Shown in pieces: positions 1-6,458 of a stretch of DNA of 8,738 nt. Below the pieces are notes generated by a model that saw nothing but the letters and a program-made list of their open reading frames with translations, did no database searches and had not been told where the DNA came from. The translations under genes were made by a program, and so were the position numbers. Within the stretch, counting starts at the first letter, position 1. Every line of letters begins with the position of its first letter. Origin of the DNA: Verrucomicrobia bacterium GWC2_42_7 (lineage in GTDB: Bacteria; Verrucomicrobiota; Verrucomicrobiia; Opitutales; GWC2-42-7-A); the NCBI GenBank assembly GCA_001831055.1, contig MIDO01000007.1, positions 1-8,738 on the forward strand, read 5' to 3'.

Positions 1-4
1 TTAA

Positions 5-115
5 GCCTATCTAATATACATTTATCCTATTAATGGTAAATTGGAAGGTATGCTGCATTTAGCCCTACCTATTGTCAATTTCTTTTACGGCAGGATTGTC
101 TTGTTTTATAAATAA
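5..115 (+). other. Short open frame, possible C-terminal tail of a decayed gene
   Basis: After a stop at 2-4 the frame stays open for 36 codons and ends at TAA 113-115. It contains the hydrophobic stretch LEGMLHLALPIVNFF followed by a basic end. A short hydrophobic 'xLHLAxxxI' tail is reminiscent of the C-termini of some IS4/IS5-type transposases, but this is a visual impression only. There is no convincing start codon with a ribosome-binding site, and the in-frame stop at 2-4 would separate it from any upstream coding part. It may be chance. The rest of 1-313 shows no gene I can support. Confidence 0.18.
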
Positions 116-302
116 GTGCAAGGGAAAAAACTACAATATTGGGATACTAAACCAAATCGACCAAAAATTCACCGAAACGAAATAAAGATCGTTCTGTTGA
201 CACCAGTCCTTGAATCAGCCCAACCGCATATCAAAATGAGGTCTGTATGGAACATGTTCGTAATGATCATCTTTGCATTTGACACTATATACTTTTGTCT
301 AC

Positions 303-306
303 AGGG
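303..306 (+). promoter_or_regulatory. Ribosome-binding site deciding the start of the orphan exported protein
   Basis: AGGG lies 7 nt before the ATG at 314. It supports this ATG over the in-frame GTG at 116, which directly follows a stop codon and has no purine-rich site at normal spacing. A TATACT hexamer at 288-293 could be a -10 box, but no matching -35 is seen at 16-18 nt. Confidence 0.5.
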
Positions 307-313
307 TGCTCTT

Positions 314-2683
314 ATGAAAAGGATTTGCTTATTATATTCGTTTTTTTATCTAACTTTCATTTGTTCTTTTTTATACGGTTTACCGGATTTCATTTTTGTA
401 TCAGAAATCCCCGTATACCTTCCATTCGAACAACACGACGTTAGTGAGCTATTATCGGAAGAAATTAAATATTTTAGGCATAAAGCAGGCATATCATCTC
501 AGGCCGAGGCCGAAGGGACTCCGAGTCTAAATGTCAATTATTGCATAAGCGAAAGTAAGTGGAGAGGTTTGTTCAAATCTTACAATAAAGAACGTATCAA
601 GAAGAAAGGTACTCTAAATTTTTCGGCAGATATGCGTAGACTCAGAAGATTGATTGATCTCTTTGAGACGGAGTCGTTTGGAGAGAATTCTGAGGAATCC
701 TGTATAAAGGCGGCAGATAACTTGCGTATTATCTTGTTGGCTAATAGGATGAAATCTATCTTTTCTACCAAAAATCAATCCCTCAAAGTGTCTTATTGGG
801 ATTTAGGTTATTCTAATGTTCTCCTATTGCGCGGCTGTTGGGAACCTAAATGGGAGAGGAGGGAAAAAGGAAAGGCTCCTAAGCCTGTAAAAATTAAAGA
901 GGTACGAGCCTATATGAGACATTGCTTGCAGTGCTTTTTAGATGAAACGATCAGCGAGAAAGAAAGGACACGATGGAAACAAAAGATAGATTCTTTAATG
1001 GCAGAAGAAGCGAATGTTAAGAATAGGGACCGAGTTCCCTATCATGAATTAAGGGAGCACCTCCGTGTCTCTGAACCTCGTTGCAGATTTGTAAAAGAGT
1101 TTGTTGGAGTCCATCCCGAAGCAAGATTATATGAGTGCACACACGATAGTGACGTTGTAGGATTGCGCATGACTCCAGATAAAATTTCAGACGACCAATC
1201 CCCATTATGCACAGGTTTATATACATACTACACTCACATCTTAACCAAATTAACAGTAATGGAACTACCATTACCAGATGTATTAACCACTGGCTATAGG
1301 ATTGTGTATGATAGTAGGCGTTATACTACAGAAACACTATATGCATTGATTCACTCGGTCATAGAAGAAGATCGTTATGCCAGAGCAGCCGCTTGTGGAA
1401 CAGATTTTAGGGCTTCATACATCTCTGAACCCAATTGTCTGTATTTAGTGCCTAAAAACGAGGATCATATACCTTACTCTTTTCTTATTTTACCTAATGG
1501 TAAGAAAATAAATCCTGGATCTCATAAAGATTATGATCCTTGCGAGAGTATGGCCATTATGAATCAAATTCATAAAATAAAAAACATCTATTCATGCTCT
1601 CATAAAGAAGCAAGGTGCTACTTTGATGCCTTGCATCCAGTTTGGATGCAAGCTCCGCAACGTATGTTGTTGTTTAAAACATCACAAACTCCAATAAAAG
1701 CAGAAAGGTTTGGTCATTATAATGTAGGCGAGGACCTATTCACTGTTTACAACAAACAATCGATTTTAGGACTATCAAGTCAGATCTCACAATCGCCATT
1801 TGCCTACCGTGATTATGCCAATACATTATATAGACAACTCGGTCTATGTGAAGGCAACTATTCATGTAGGAATGAGGAAGGGGTACATCAAAAAATCTCA
1901 AATCCCAATAAACTATTTGCCTCTTTAATTCCGACAGTATTCAATTATTACGAATCAATATTATTAAGCAATGGAACCCCACCCACTTCAGGGGTGTTGC
2001 GAAATACATACACAGAAGGTAAAACCGAGCAAGACCCTGACTATGGTCATGTAGTTAAGCGGTTGAATGCAATCCTTAAGTTACCTACTGATGAGGAAAA
2101 GCTGATGGCTATCAATGCGTTTTTGAATGAGGCTTTTGGCCAAAGTGTAGGGAACATTGTAATCGATATAGCTCAAGCGATGATTAAAATGCGCAGTGAT
2201 AGCTACCAGGCTTTATTTGAGCATGCCGATATTAAACCTATTCGAATGTCTCCCAAGCGCGCAATTGAGGAGAGTCCAAAAGAAAAGAAAATACAAATCC
2301 GATTGAAACCTCGTGTTAGCAGCAATGACACTGACCATGCTGACGTAGCCAGGATTTTGTTTCCGCAGGAAACCGCTCCGTTGGCATTAAAAGAATTAAA
2401 ATCGGAAGAAAATCATTTTGTCCCAGATATAAGAAGTCTGAAGTTATTGTTATCTAAAAGTGAAGGCTCGAATTCTGATGACATTATTGTTATGGAAAAT
2501 GGACAAATTATCATTAGCAATGGGAGTGACCCATCTACAAGTACAAACGAACCTGCTCAATCAGCTAAGGAGATTATTAATGGGTTATTAGATCGCAACC
2601 AGGAGGAGCATTACACCGTGAAAAATCTTTTAGATGCTCTAGAAGAATATGATCAAAAAAATTCTCACCAGGAATCACAGTAA
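314..2683 (+). CDS. Orphan exported protein, cysteine-rich, 789 aa
   Basis: I do not recognise this protein. The ATG at 314 is preferred because it has an AGGG site 7 nt upstream and opens with a classic signal peptide: a basic MKR start, a hydrophobic core over residues 4-20 and a likely cleavage or anchor point near residue 22. The open frame runs back to a GTG at 116, which would bury this signal 66 residues inside. The mature part carries 15 cysteines between residues 77 and 518, including a CxxC pair at C204/C207 and C512/C518. The last 271 residues have none. From about residue 645 the chain is polar and charged (SPKR, SPKEKK, Ser/Asn-rich), which looks flexible. There are no nucleotide-binding motif, HExxH site or clear repeats, and no internal membrane segments are obvious. 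Export is a confident reading; a host-directed role would be speculation. No terminator is evident after the stop. Confidence 0.8.
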   Translation: MKRICLLYSFFYLTFICSFLYGLPDFIFVSEIPVYLPFEQHDVSELLSEEIKYFRHKAGISSQAEAEGTPSLNVNYCISESKWRGLFKSYNKERIKKKGTLNFSADMRRLRRLIDLFETESFGENSEESCIKAADNLRIILLANRMKSIFSTKNQSLKVSYWDLGYSNVLLLRGCWEPKWERREKGKAPKPVKIKEVRAYMRHCLQCFLDETISEKERTRWKQKIDSLMAEEANVKNRDRVPYHELREHLRVSEPRCRFVKEFVGVHPEARLYECTHDSDVVGLRMTPDKISDDQSPLCTGLYTYYTHILTKLTVMELPLPDVLTTGYRIVYDSRRYTTETLYALIHSVIEEDRYARAAACGTDFRASYISEPNCLYLVPKNEDHIPYSFLILPNGKKINPGSHKDYDPCESMAIMNQIHKIKNIYSCSHKEARCYFDALHPVWMQAPQRMLLFKTSQTPIKAERFGHYNVGEDLFTVYNKQSILGLSSQISQSPFAYRDYANTLYRQLGLCEGNYSCRNEEGVHQKISNPNKLFASLIPTVFNYYESILLSNGTPPTSGVLRNTYTEGKTEQDPDYGHVVKRLNAILKLPTDEEKLMAINAFLNEAFGQSVGNIVIDIAQAMIKMRSDSYQALFEHADIKPIRMSPKRAIEESPKEKKIQIRLKPRVSSNDTDHADVARILFPQETAPLALKELKSEENHFVPDIRSLKLLLSKSEGSNSDDIIVMENGQIIISNGSDPSTSTNEPAQSAKEIINGLLDRNQEEHYTVKNLLDALEEYDQKNSHQESQ

Positions 2684-2870
2684 CAACATGTTGGTATGCG
2701 ATAAACTAAGTTTTGAAGAAAAGCAATAAACAAATGAATATCACCAAAGATCTTATCATCCACGCTGGAATATAGCCTACTGCAATTAAGCAACAACAAC
2801 TCCTTTTCCCTCGCCGAAGAAAATTTTTAGGATTTTACTGAGGCGACATTCGCTTTTTCTTTGGAATCGG

Positions 2871-2904
2871 GAAAACCTTTTTTTCCGCGAAAAGAAAGGT
2901 TTTC
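2871..2904 (+). other. A/T-rich hairpin
   Basis: GAAAACCTTT at 2871-2880 pairs with AAAGGTTTTC at 2895-2904, giving a perfect 10-bp stem. The bases between can pair further (TTTTTC against GAAAAG) around a short CGC loop. No T-run follows on the + strand, so it is not a textbook intrinsic terminator. It could still lie at the 3' end of the orphan gene's transcript, about 190 nt past the stop. Confidence 0.45.
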
Positions 2905-2908
2905 GCAC
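2889..2908 (+). repeat. Dispersed short repeat, member 1
   Basis: GAAAAGAAAGGTTTT followed by CGCAC. The same 15 bases followed by TCACAC recur at 6459-6479, just after the ABC-F gene. It overlaps the right half of the hairpin at 2871-2904. Confidence 0.45.
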
Positions 2909-3169
2909 CTTCTCCTCTCTCTTTTGCAATATGCTATATCTGCTTACGCCATCCATCAAAAAACATTAGCTCTACTATGAAATACGCTTTCAGGTCTATC
3001 CATTAAGCTTCTCTGAATATAAGAGCCTTAAGAATATAGCATTTCGATAAAAAAACATCCGTGCACTTTATTCCTGCTCAATTAGACACTTTATCGTTGT
3101 TCGTTACAATAATTGTTGGGCTACCTCCGATAATATCATAATGAAATGATGTGGTTGTGGGGACAGTGT

Positions 3170-3215
3170 GAGTCCGCTGCCCAACACTCTCGAAAGCTTA
3201 AACTAACATCTTTCT
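3170..3215 (+). repeat. Dispersed repeat, copy A
   Basis: This copy aligns with 4042-4086 over about 45 bases with only a few differences. Shared blocks are CTGCCCAAC, CTCGAAA, CTTAAACTAAC and TCTTTCT, preceded by GARTCCRCTG. Copies A and B flank the zinc-ribbon gene in direct orientation, 872 bp apart. A shorter third copy lies at 6527-6553. No coding sense or terminal inverted repeats are evident. Confidence 0.65.
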
Positions 3216-3231
3216 CAAAAAGGTTGCATTT

Positions 3232-3246
3232 ATGTTTGTTTCTTGA
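3232..3246 (+). other. Four-codon upstream ORF (MFVS) before the zinc-ribbon gene
   Basis: ATG TTT GTT TCT TGA, with AAAAAGG at 3217-3223 and an 8-nt spacer: a better translation start than the GTG that opens the downstream gene. It is in the same frame as that gene, separated from it by TGA (3244) and TAA (3253). Either this is a leader ORF feeding reinitiation at GTG 3259, or the original start was cut off by mutation. Confidence 0.35.
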
Positions 3247-3258
3247 GACTCTTAAGGC

Positions 3259-3963
3259 GTGGAAAGTTTCATATCTCAATTGCTTGAGTTGCAAGACCAT
3301 GATGCCAAGTATATTCGGCTGGTTGCTTTTTTGGAGCATATCCCTTTGGAACTCGATATGATTCAAACAAAATTGAAGCAGGCTCAAGTAAAAATAGAAA
3401 TAGAGCGTAAGTCGTTTTTGGCTTCAGAGTTAGAGCGAAAAAATATAGATGCAAAATTAAAGGAAGCAGAAGAAAAGATTGTAAAACTCAAAACTCAACA
3501 GATGCAGGTTAAGAAAAATGAAGAGTATGAGGCAATCAACAAGGAAATTTCTACTATCACAGAGCAGATCAATGACTTGGAATTCGAAGGTCTAGACCTT
3601 TTAGACAAAATAGATAAACAAAAGATAGCTCTCTCTTCTAACGAAGAAAACTACAAGAATGAGATGAAATCCATCGATGCAGAAATAGCCCTCTTAAAGA
3701 AGAGAAAAATTTCGATGGAAGAAGATAAAAATCAAGAATGGGCCCAAGTCCAATCTCTGGAACAAGCAATAGATCCTCGCCTCTTAAGTATGTATCGAGC
3801 AGTAAAATCGCGAGTAAAAAAACCACCCTTTGTCGTCCTCTTAAAAGATCAATTATGCACAGGGTGCCATTTGAAGGTTTCAAACGAAATTGTAAAAAAA
3901 GTTCACGACACCAAAAATCCGCATCAGTGCGATAATTGTAGTAGGATTGTCTTCAAAGGATAG
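3259..3963 (+). CDS. C4 zinc-ribbon coiled-coil protein (DUF164/zf-RING_7, CT398/CdsZ-like)
   Basis: This 234-aa protein has two parts. Residues about 30-170 form a long charged helix/coiled coil, with the family-typical VKKNEEYEAINKEI segment at 85-98. The C-terminal ribbon has the zinc-ligand pairs C200xxC203 and C224xxC227. Length and layout match the DUF164-type family found across many bacteria. In Chlamydia the member CT398 (CdsZ) was reported to bind sigma-54 and the type III secretion apparatus, so an adaptor role is plausible here if the host is chlamydial. The start is GTG at 3259; TAA at 3253 closes the frame upstream, so nothing longer is possible. The N-terminal ISQLLELQDHDAK fits the usual family beginning, so little or nothing is missing. 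No good ribosome-binding site serves this GTG (AAGG ends 1 nt before it; GAGA is 10 nt away). The gene sits alone between repeat copies A and B. Confidence 0.88.
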   Translation: MESFISQLLELQDHDAKYIRLVAFLEHIPLELDMIQTKLKQAQVKIEIERKSFLASELERKNIDAKLKEAEEKIVKLKTQQMQVKKNEEYEAINKEISTITEQINDLEFEGLDLLDKIDKQKIALSSNEENYKNEMKSIDAEIALLKKRKISMEEDKNQEWAQVQSLEQAIDPRLLSMYRAVKSRVKKPPFVVLLKDQLCTGCHLKVSNEIVKKVHDTKNPHQCDNCSRIVFKG

Positions 3964-3978
3964 AAAAGTGTTGTTTTG

Positions 3979-4020
3979 AGCTTTGGAGAAGGCTCGCAAG
4001 GTGAGCGAGAGGAAGCGTCC
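3979..4020 (+). ncRNA. Possible 5' fragment of RNase P RNA (rnpB remnant)
   Basis: A 6-bp hairpin, GCTCGC (3992-3997), loop AAG, GTGAGC (4001-4006), is followed directly by GAGAGGAAGCGTCC (4007-4020). Bacterial RNase P RNA has a P3 hairpin followed by the nearly universal GAGGAAAGTCC. The match is close but carries a change in the core, and none of the later conserved parts (such as the ACAGAA region) is found downstream. From memory, rnpB does sit beside DUF164 genes in some bacteria. If real, this is a dead fragment; it may also be chance. Confidence 0.2.
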
Positions 4021-4041
4021 TTTTCATAAGTGACCTAGCCT

Positions 4042-4086
4042 GAATCCACTGCCCAACGAACTCGAAACTTAAACTAACCTCTTTCT
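4042..4086 (+). repeat. Dispersed repeat, copy B
   Basis: This is the closest partner of 3170-3215, sharing GAATCC-ACTGCCCAAC, CTCGAAA, CTTAAACTAAC and CTCTTTCT in the same order and orientation. It lies about 80 nt after the zinc-ribbon stop codon, so the gene is framed by the two copies. Confidence 0.65.
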
Positions 4087-4183
4087 ACAGGACTATACAA
4101 AAGGTATACCTCTAAAAACCCTATTTTCCCGGAAAAATGAAGATATTTGGGGGAGATATTTTTCTTGATTCTTGAACTACGTC

Positions 4184-4222
4184 TGCGCTCTAACAAATTT
4201 CAAAAGAACTTATTGGAGCGCA
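4184..4222 (+). repeat. Cassette unit 1, first hairpin
   Basis: TGCGCTCTAACAA (4184-4196) faces TTATTGGAGCGCA (4210-4222). Twelve of 13 positions can pair in RNA, counting one G-U, with one C-A mismatch. TTC/GAA at 4199-4208 extends the stem inward to an AAAA loop. It stands at the same place relative to the following direct repeat as the hairpin at 4471-4520 does in unit 2, and the right shoulders share AGCGCAA-like sequence. Confidence 0.5.
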
Positions 4223-4227
4223 AATTA

Positions 4228-4285
4228 CCTCCTTTTCAGAAGAGGTGCAGGGAAACGCTTTTAGGCGCCCAAAAGCAGGTTCCCC
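4228..4285 (+). repeat. Cassette unit 1, direct repeat with two small hairpins
   Basis: This block aligns with 4528-4587: CTCCTTTTCAGAA, GAAA, ACG, TTT, TAGGC, CCC, AAAGCAG and CCCC recur in order. It can fold into CCTC-TT/AAGAGG around TTCAG, then GGGAA...TTCCC (4250-4254 with 4280-4284) enclosing GCTTTT/AAAAGC (4257-4262 with 4271-4276). The CCTTTTCAGA core starts at 4231, exactly 300 bp before the same core in unit 2. Confidence 0.6.
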
Positions 4286-4343
4286 TCAATTTTTAGAGGC
4301 CTCATCTTAAAAAAGAGGGTTCCGTAACTTAAAAAACCAACAG

Positions 4344-4380
4344 TTTGGCGATCAAAATCCTACAGATTTTGATCGCCAAA
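4344..4380 (+). other. Perfect 16-bp hairpin
   Basis: TTTGGCGATCAAAATC (4344-4359) and its exact reverse complement (4365-4380) flank the 5-nt loop CTACA. No T-run follows on the + strand. On the minus strand an A/T-rich run comes several bases after the stem. A standard intrinsic terminator is therefore not supported. It sits between the two cassette units. Confidence 0.75.
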
Positions 4381-4432
4381 TAATTTAGGTCGTGTAAAAA
4401 CGCCTCCATTGTCAATTAGTTTGACTATAGCA

Positions 4433-4510
4433 ATGAAATCGCTTTTCCCTAAACATATTCCAAAAAAGAAATTCTTGCACTTATGTAAATTCAACATGGA
4501 ATTTATGTAA
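4433..4510 (+). other. 25-codon upstream ORF in the ABC-F leader
   Basis: The frame from ATG 4433 to TAA 4508-4510 encodes a basic peptide beginning MKSLFPKHIPKKK and ending NMEFM. Its last 13 codons run through the left arm and loop of the hairpin at 4471-4520, and its stop lies in the right arm, so a ribosome on it would open the stem. No Shine-Dalgarno sequence precedes the ATG. This is the geometry of an attenuation leader, but a frame this short occurs easily by chance. Confidence 0.2.
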
Positions 4511-4520
4511 GCGCAAGAAT
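4471..4520 (+). repeat. Cassette unit 2, long first hairpin
   Basis: Arms 4471-4492 and 4499-4520 surround the loop AACATG. Of 22 positions, 21 can pair in the + strand RNA (two by G-U), with one A-C mismatch. On the minus-strand RNA two positions would be lost instead, a slight hint that the + strand is the functional one. It lies about 80 nt before the ABC-F start codon. No T-run follows. Confidence 0.65.
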
Positions 4521-4527
4521 GTAGAAA

Positions 4528-4587
4528 ACTCCTTTTCAGAAAGGAGGAAAGAAAGACGTTTCTAGGCACCCCAAAGCAGTTTTCCCC
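4528..4587 (+). repeat. Cassette unit 2, direct repeat beside the ABC-F start
   Basis: This is the second copy of the block at 4228-4285. CTCCTTT (4529-4535), loop TCAG and AAAGGAG (4540-4546) make a perfect 7-bp stem, whereas unit 1 keeps the stem with a different sequence and one bulge. The following GGAAA...TTTCC can also close, though the inner stem is weaker than in unit 1. It ends 15 nt before the ABC-F ATG, so any fold could affect translation of that gene. Confidence 0.6.
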
Positions 4588-4602
4588 AAAAATTACACAT
4601 TT

Positions 4603-6453
4603 ATGGTTTTAGCTTTACAGGATATACTAATCCAATACCGCGATCGGAAGGTCCTTGATGAAATCTCTTGGCAGATCGGCGATGGCGAGCGGTATGGCCT
4701 AGTGGGAATGAATGGTAGCGGCAAGACAACGCTGCTGAAGGTGTTAACGAATAATTTGGTTCCAGATAAGGGCCTTGTACAAAAGAGTAAGGATTGTAGC
4801 ATCGGTTATTTGCCTCAAGATATTGAGCCCATTAAAGGAATGACCCTTTACCAGGCCGCAGAGACCGCTTTCATTTCCCATAATGAAATTGAAAGTAACC
4901 TGCGGTGCGCCGACCTCCGCCTTCAAGAATTGGATCCTAACGGCGAAGAATACCGTCGATTGTTGCATCGTATTGCGGAATGGGAACAACAACTGCATCA
5001 TCATGAACATATTCCTGCGCGAATTGAAAAAGTTTTGTTGGGACTGGGATTTAAACGGGAACAGTTTTCACAAGATGTAAGTTTTTTCAGCGGAGGCTGG
5101 CAAACACGCATCTTAATGGCACGTTTGTTGTTGGAAAATCCATCATTACTCCTACTCGACGAGCCCACCAATCACCTCGATCTGACAGCTCTCTGTTGGT
5201 TTGAAGATTTTTTGAAAAAATATACCGGCGCCTATGTGATCGTTTCGCACGATCGGCGTTTTTTAAACAATTTGTGCGAAAAAATTGCTTACATCGACCA
5301 AGGGCAGTTATCCATATGGAATGGTAATTACGAAAAATTCGAGGAAGAAATGGCAAATCGAATCGAACAACAAGAGGCGGCGTTCCAATCCCAACAGAAA
5401 GAAGTCCAACGAATTCAAGCATTTATTGACAGGTTCCGTTACAAGGCAACAAAAGCTGCTCAGGTACAGAGTCGCATCAAAATGCTCGATAAAGTCGAAA
5501 AACTATCTGTGCCAGAGACCCAAAAACACGTTGCATTTGGCTTCCCCCCAGCACCCGACAGCGGCACATGGATGATTAATTTAGAAAAAATGTCGCATGC
5601 CTACGGCCCCAAACAAATTTTAACTTCGGTTAGTTTAAAAGTCGAACGCCCAGACCGCATCGCCATCGTGGGAGCCAATGGCGAAGGGAAATCTACCCTA
5701 TTGCGTTTACTCGCACAAATCGAATCCATCCAACAAGGGACCTATTATCTTGGTCATAAAGTCGTTCTTTCTTATTTCTCTCAACAACAAGCAGAGCACT
5801 GGTTAGAAAATGACACTGTCTTGGAGGCCATGCAAAAAGTGGCTCCTCCTTCCATGGGCGAAGGGAAAATACGCTCCATATTAGGCGCTTTCCTCTTTAC
5901 AAAAGACGACGCCTTTAAACCCATTTCTGCGCTATCCGGAGGAGAAAGGGCTAGACTTAAGCTGGCAGCCATGCTTCTCAAAGGCAGCAATTGCCTCCTT
6001 CTCGATGAGCCAACTAACCACTTAGACATGATCGCAAAAGATCGTTTACAGCAGGCTCTGCTCGAATATCAGGGTTCGCTTGTAATCGTCTCGCACGATA
6101 GAGATTTTCTCGAGCCCCTCGTAAATCGCGTTTGGGAAGTTAAAGATAAACAAGTTAATGTGTTTCACGGCTCAATTTCGTACTACATCCAAAAGAGCCA
6201 AGATCAATTTTCAGAAAAAAAATTCCCCGCCCCAACAAAAAAAACTCCCCAAAAGACACAAAAAGCCACCACTAAAGTCAGCTTAGAAAAAACAGAAGAA
6301 CAGATTGTTGCCATCGAATCTCAACTCCACCAACTTAACATCGAGATGCAACAACCCGACTTCTTTGCTAACCCCACCTCCTCCCAAAAACTAGCCCTCT
6401 ATAAAAAACTTGAATCCCAATTGGAAGGACTATGGGCTTCTTTAGAAAGGTAG
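4603..6453 (+). CDS. ABC-F family ATPase, YheS/Uup type
   Basis: This 616-aa protein has two ATP-binding domains on one chain and no membrane segments, the mark of ABC-F proteins, which bind the ribosome and influence translation rather than transport. Domain 1 has Walker A GMNGSGKT (35-42), signature FSGGW (162-166), Walker B LLLLDEP (D186, E187) and switch H216. Domain 2 has Walker A GANGEGKST (357-365), signature LSGGE (444-448), Walker B (D468, E469) and H498. All catalytic residues are intact. The linker at about 250-300 contains FIDRFRYKATKAAQVQSRIK, which resembles E. coli YheS and its relatives. Residues 540-616 form a Lys/Gln-rich spacer and coiled coil, as in Uup/YheS. The ATG at 4603 gives the expected length, but no Shine-Dalgarno sequence precedes it; cassette unit 2 ends just upstream. 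A resistance-type ABC-F is possible but a housekeeping role is likelier. Confidence 0.95.
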   Translation: MVLALQDILIQYRDRKVLDEISWQIGDGERYGLVGMNGSGKTTLLKVLTNNLVPDKGLVQKSKDCSIGYLPQDIEPIKGMTLYQAAETAFISHNEIESNLRCADLRLQELDPNGEEYRRLLHRIAEWEQQLHHHEHIPARIEKVLLGLGFKREQFSQDVSFFSGGWQTRILMARLLLENPSLLLLDEPTNHLDLTALCWFEDFLKKYTGAYVIVSHDRRFLNNLCEKIAYIDQGQLSIWNGNYEKFEEEMANRIEQQEAAFQSQQKEVQRIQAFIDRFRYKATKAAQVQSRIKMLDKVEKLSVPETQKHVAFGFPPAPDSGTWMINLEKMSHAYGPKQILTSVSLKVERPDRIAIVGANGEGKSTLLRLLAQIESIQQGTYYLGHKVVLSYFSQQQAEHWLENDTVLEAMQKVAPPSMGEGKIRSILGAFLFTKDDAFKPISALSGGERARLKLAAMLLKGSNCLLLDEPTNHLDMIAKDRLQQALLEYQGSLVIVSHDRDFLEPLVNRVWEVKDKQVNVFHGSISYYIQKSQDQFSEKKFPAPTKKTPQKTQKATTKVSLEKTEEQIVAIESQLHQLNIEMQQPDFFANPTSSQKLALYKKLESQLEGLWASLER

Positions 6454-6458
6454 GTTTT

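Larger units (their letters stand above)
2684..3258 (+). other. Gene-free interval with a hairpin and repeat copy A
   Basis: No frame here looks like a real gene. Frames from ATG codons just after the orphan gene close within about 14 codons. The interval contains a hairpin at 2871-2904, one member of a 15-nt repeat pair (2889-2903), dispersed repeat copy A (3170-3215) and a 4-codon ORF just before the zinc-ribbon gene. No tRNA-like T-loop or promoter pair with good spacing was seen. Confidence 0.6.
3964..4602 (+). other. Gene-free interval dense in repeats and hairpins
   Basis: This stretch separates the zinc-ribbon and ABC-F genes and holds no conventional gene. In order: an RNase P RNA-like scrap (3979-4020), repeat copy B (4042-4086), cassette unit 1 (4184-4285), a perfect hairpin (4344-4380), a 25-codon ORF (4433-4510) and cassette unit 2 (4471-4587). 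Such density of potential RNA structure on one strand suggests a transcribed leader or a decayed small mobile element. Confidence 0.65.

Noticed and set aside
1042..1062. HELREH in the orphan protein as a metalloprotease site
   Set aside because: The spacing is H-E-x-x-x-H, not HExxH, and no third ligand context is visible.
2684..3258. tRNA or other standard RNA gene
   Set aside because: No T-loop GGTTCRANNCC block or cloverleaf pairing could be traced in the interval on either strand.
3146..3361. 71-codon + strand frame overlapping the zinc-ribbon start
   Set aside because: It runs through repeat copy A and then overlaps the real gene in another frame; no recognisable protein.
3964..4602. 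CRISPR array or tandem repeat array
   Set aside because: There are only two diverged units with a 300-bp offset, containing internal hairpins and no regular spacers; no cas gene is present.
5087..5422. 111-codon minus-strand frame inside the ABC-F gene
   Set aside because: It is antisense to the conserved signature and Walker B region and is explained by that gene's codon pattern.
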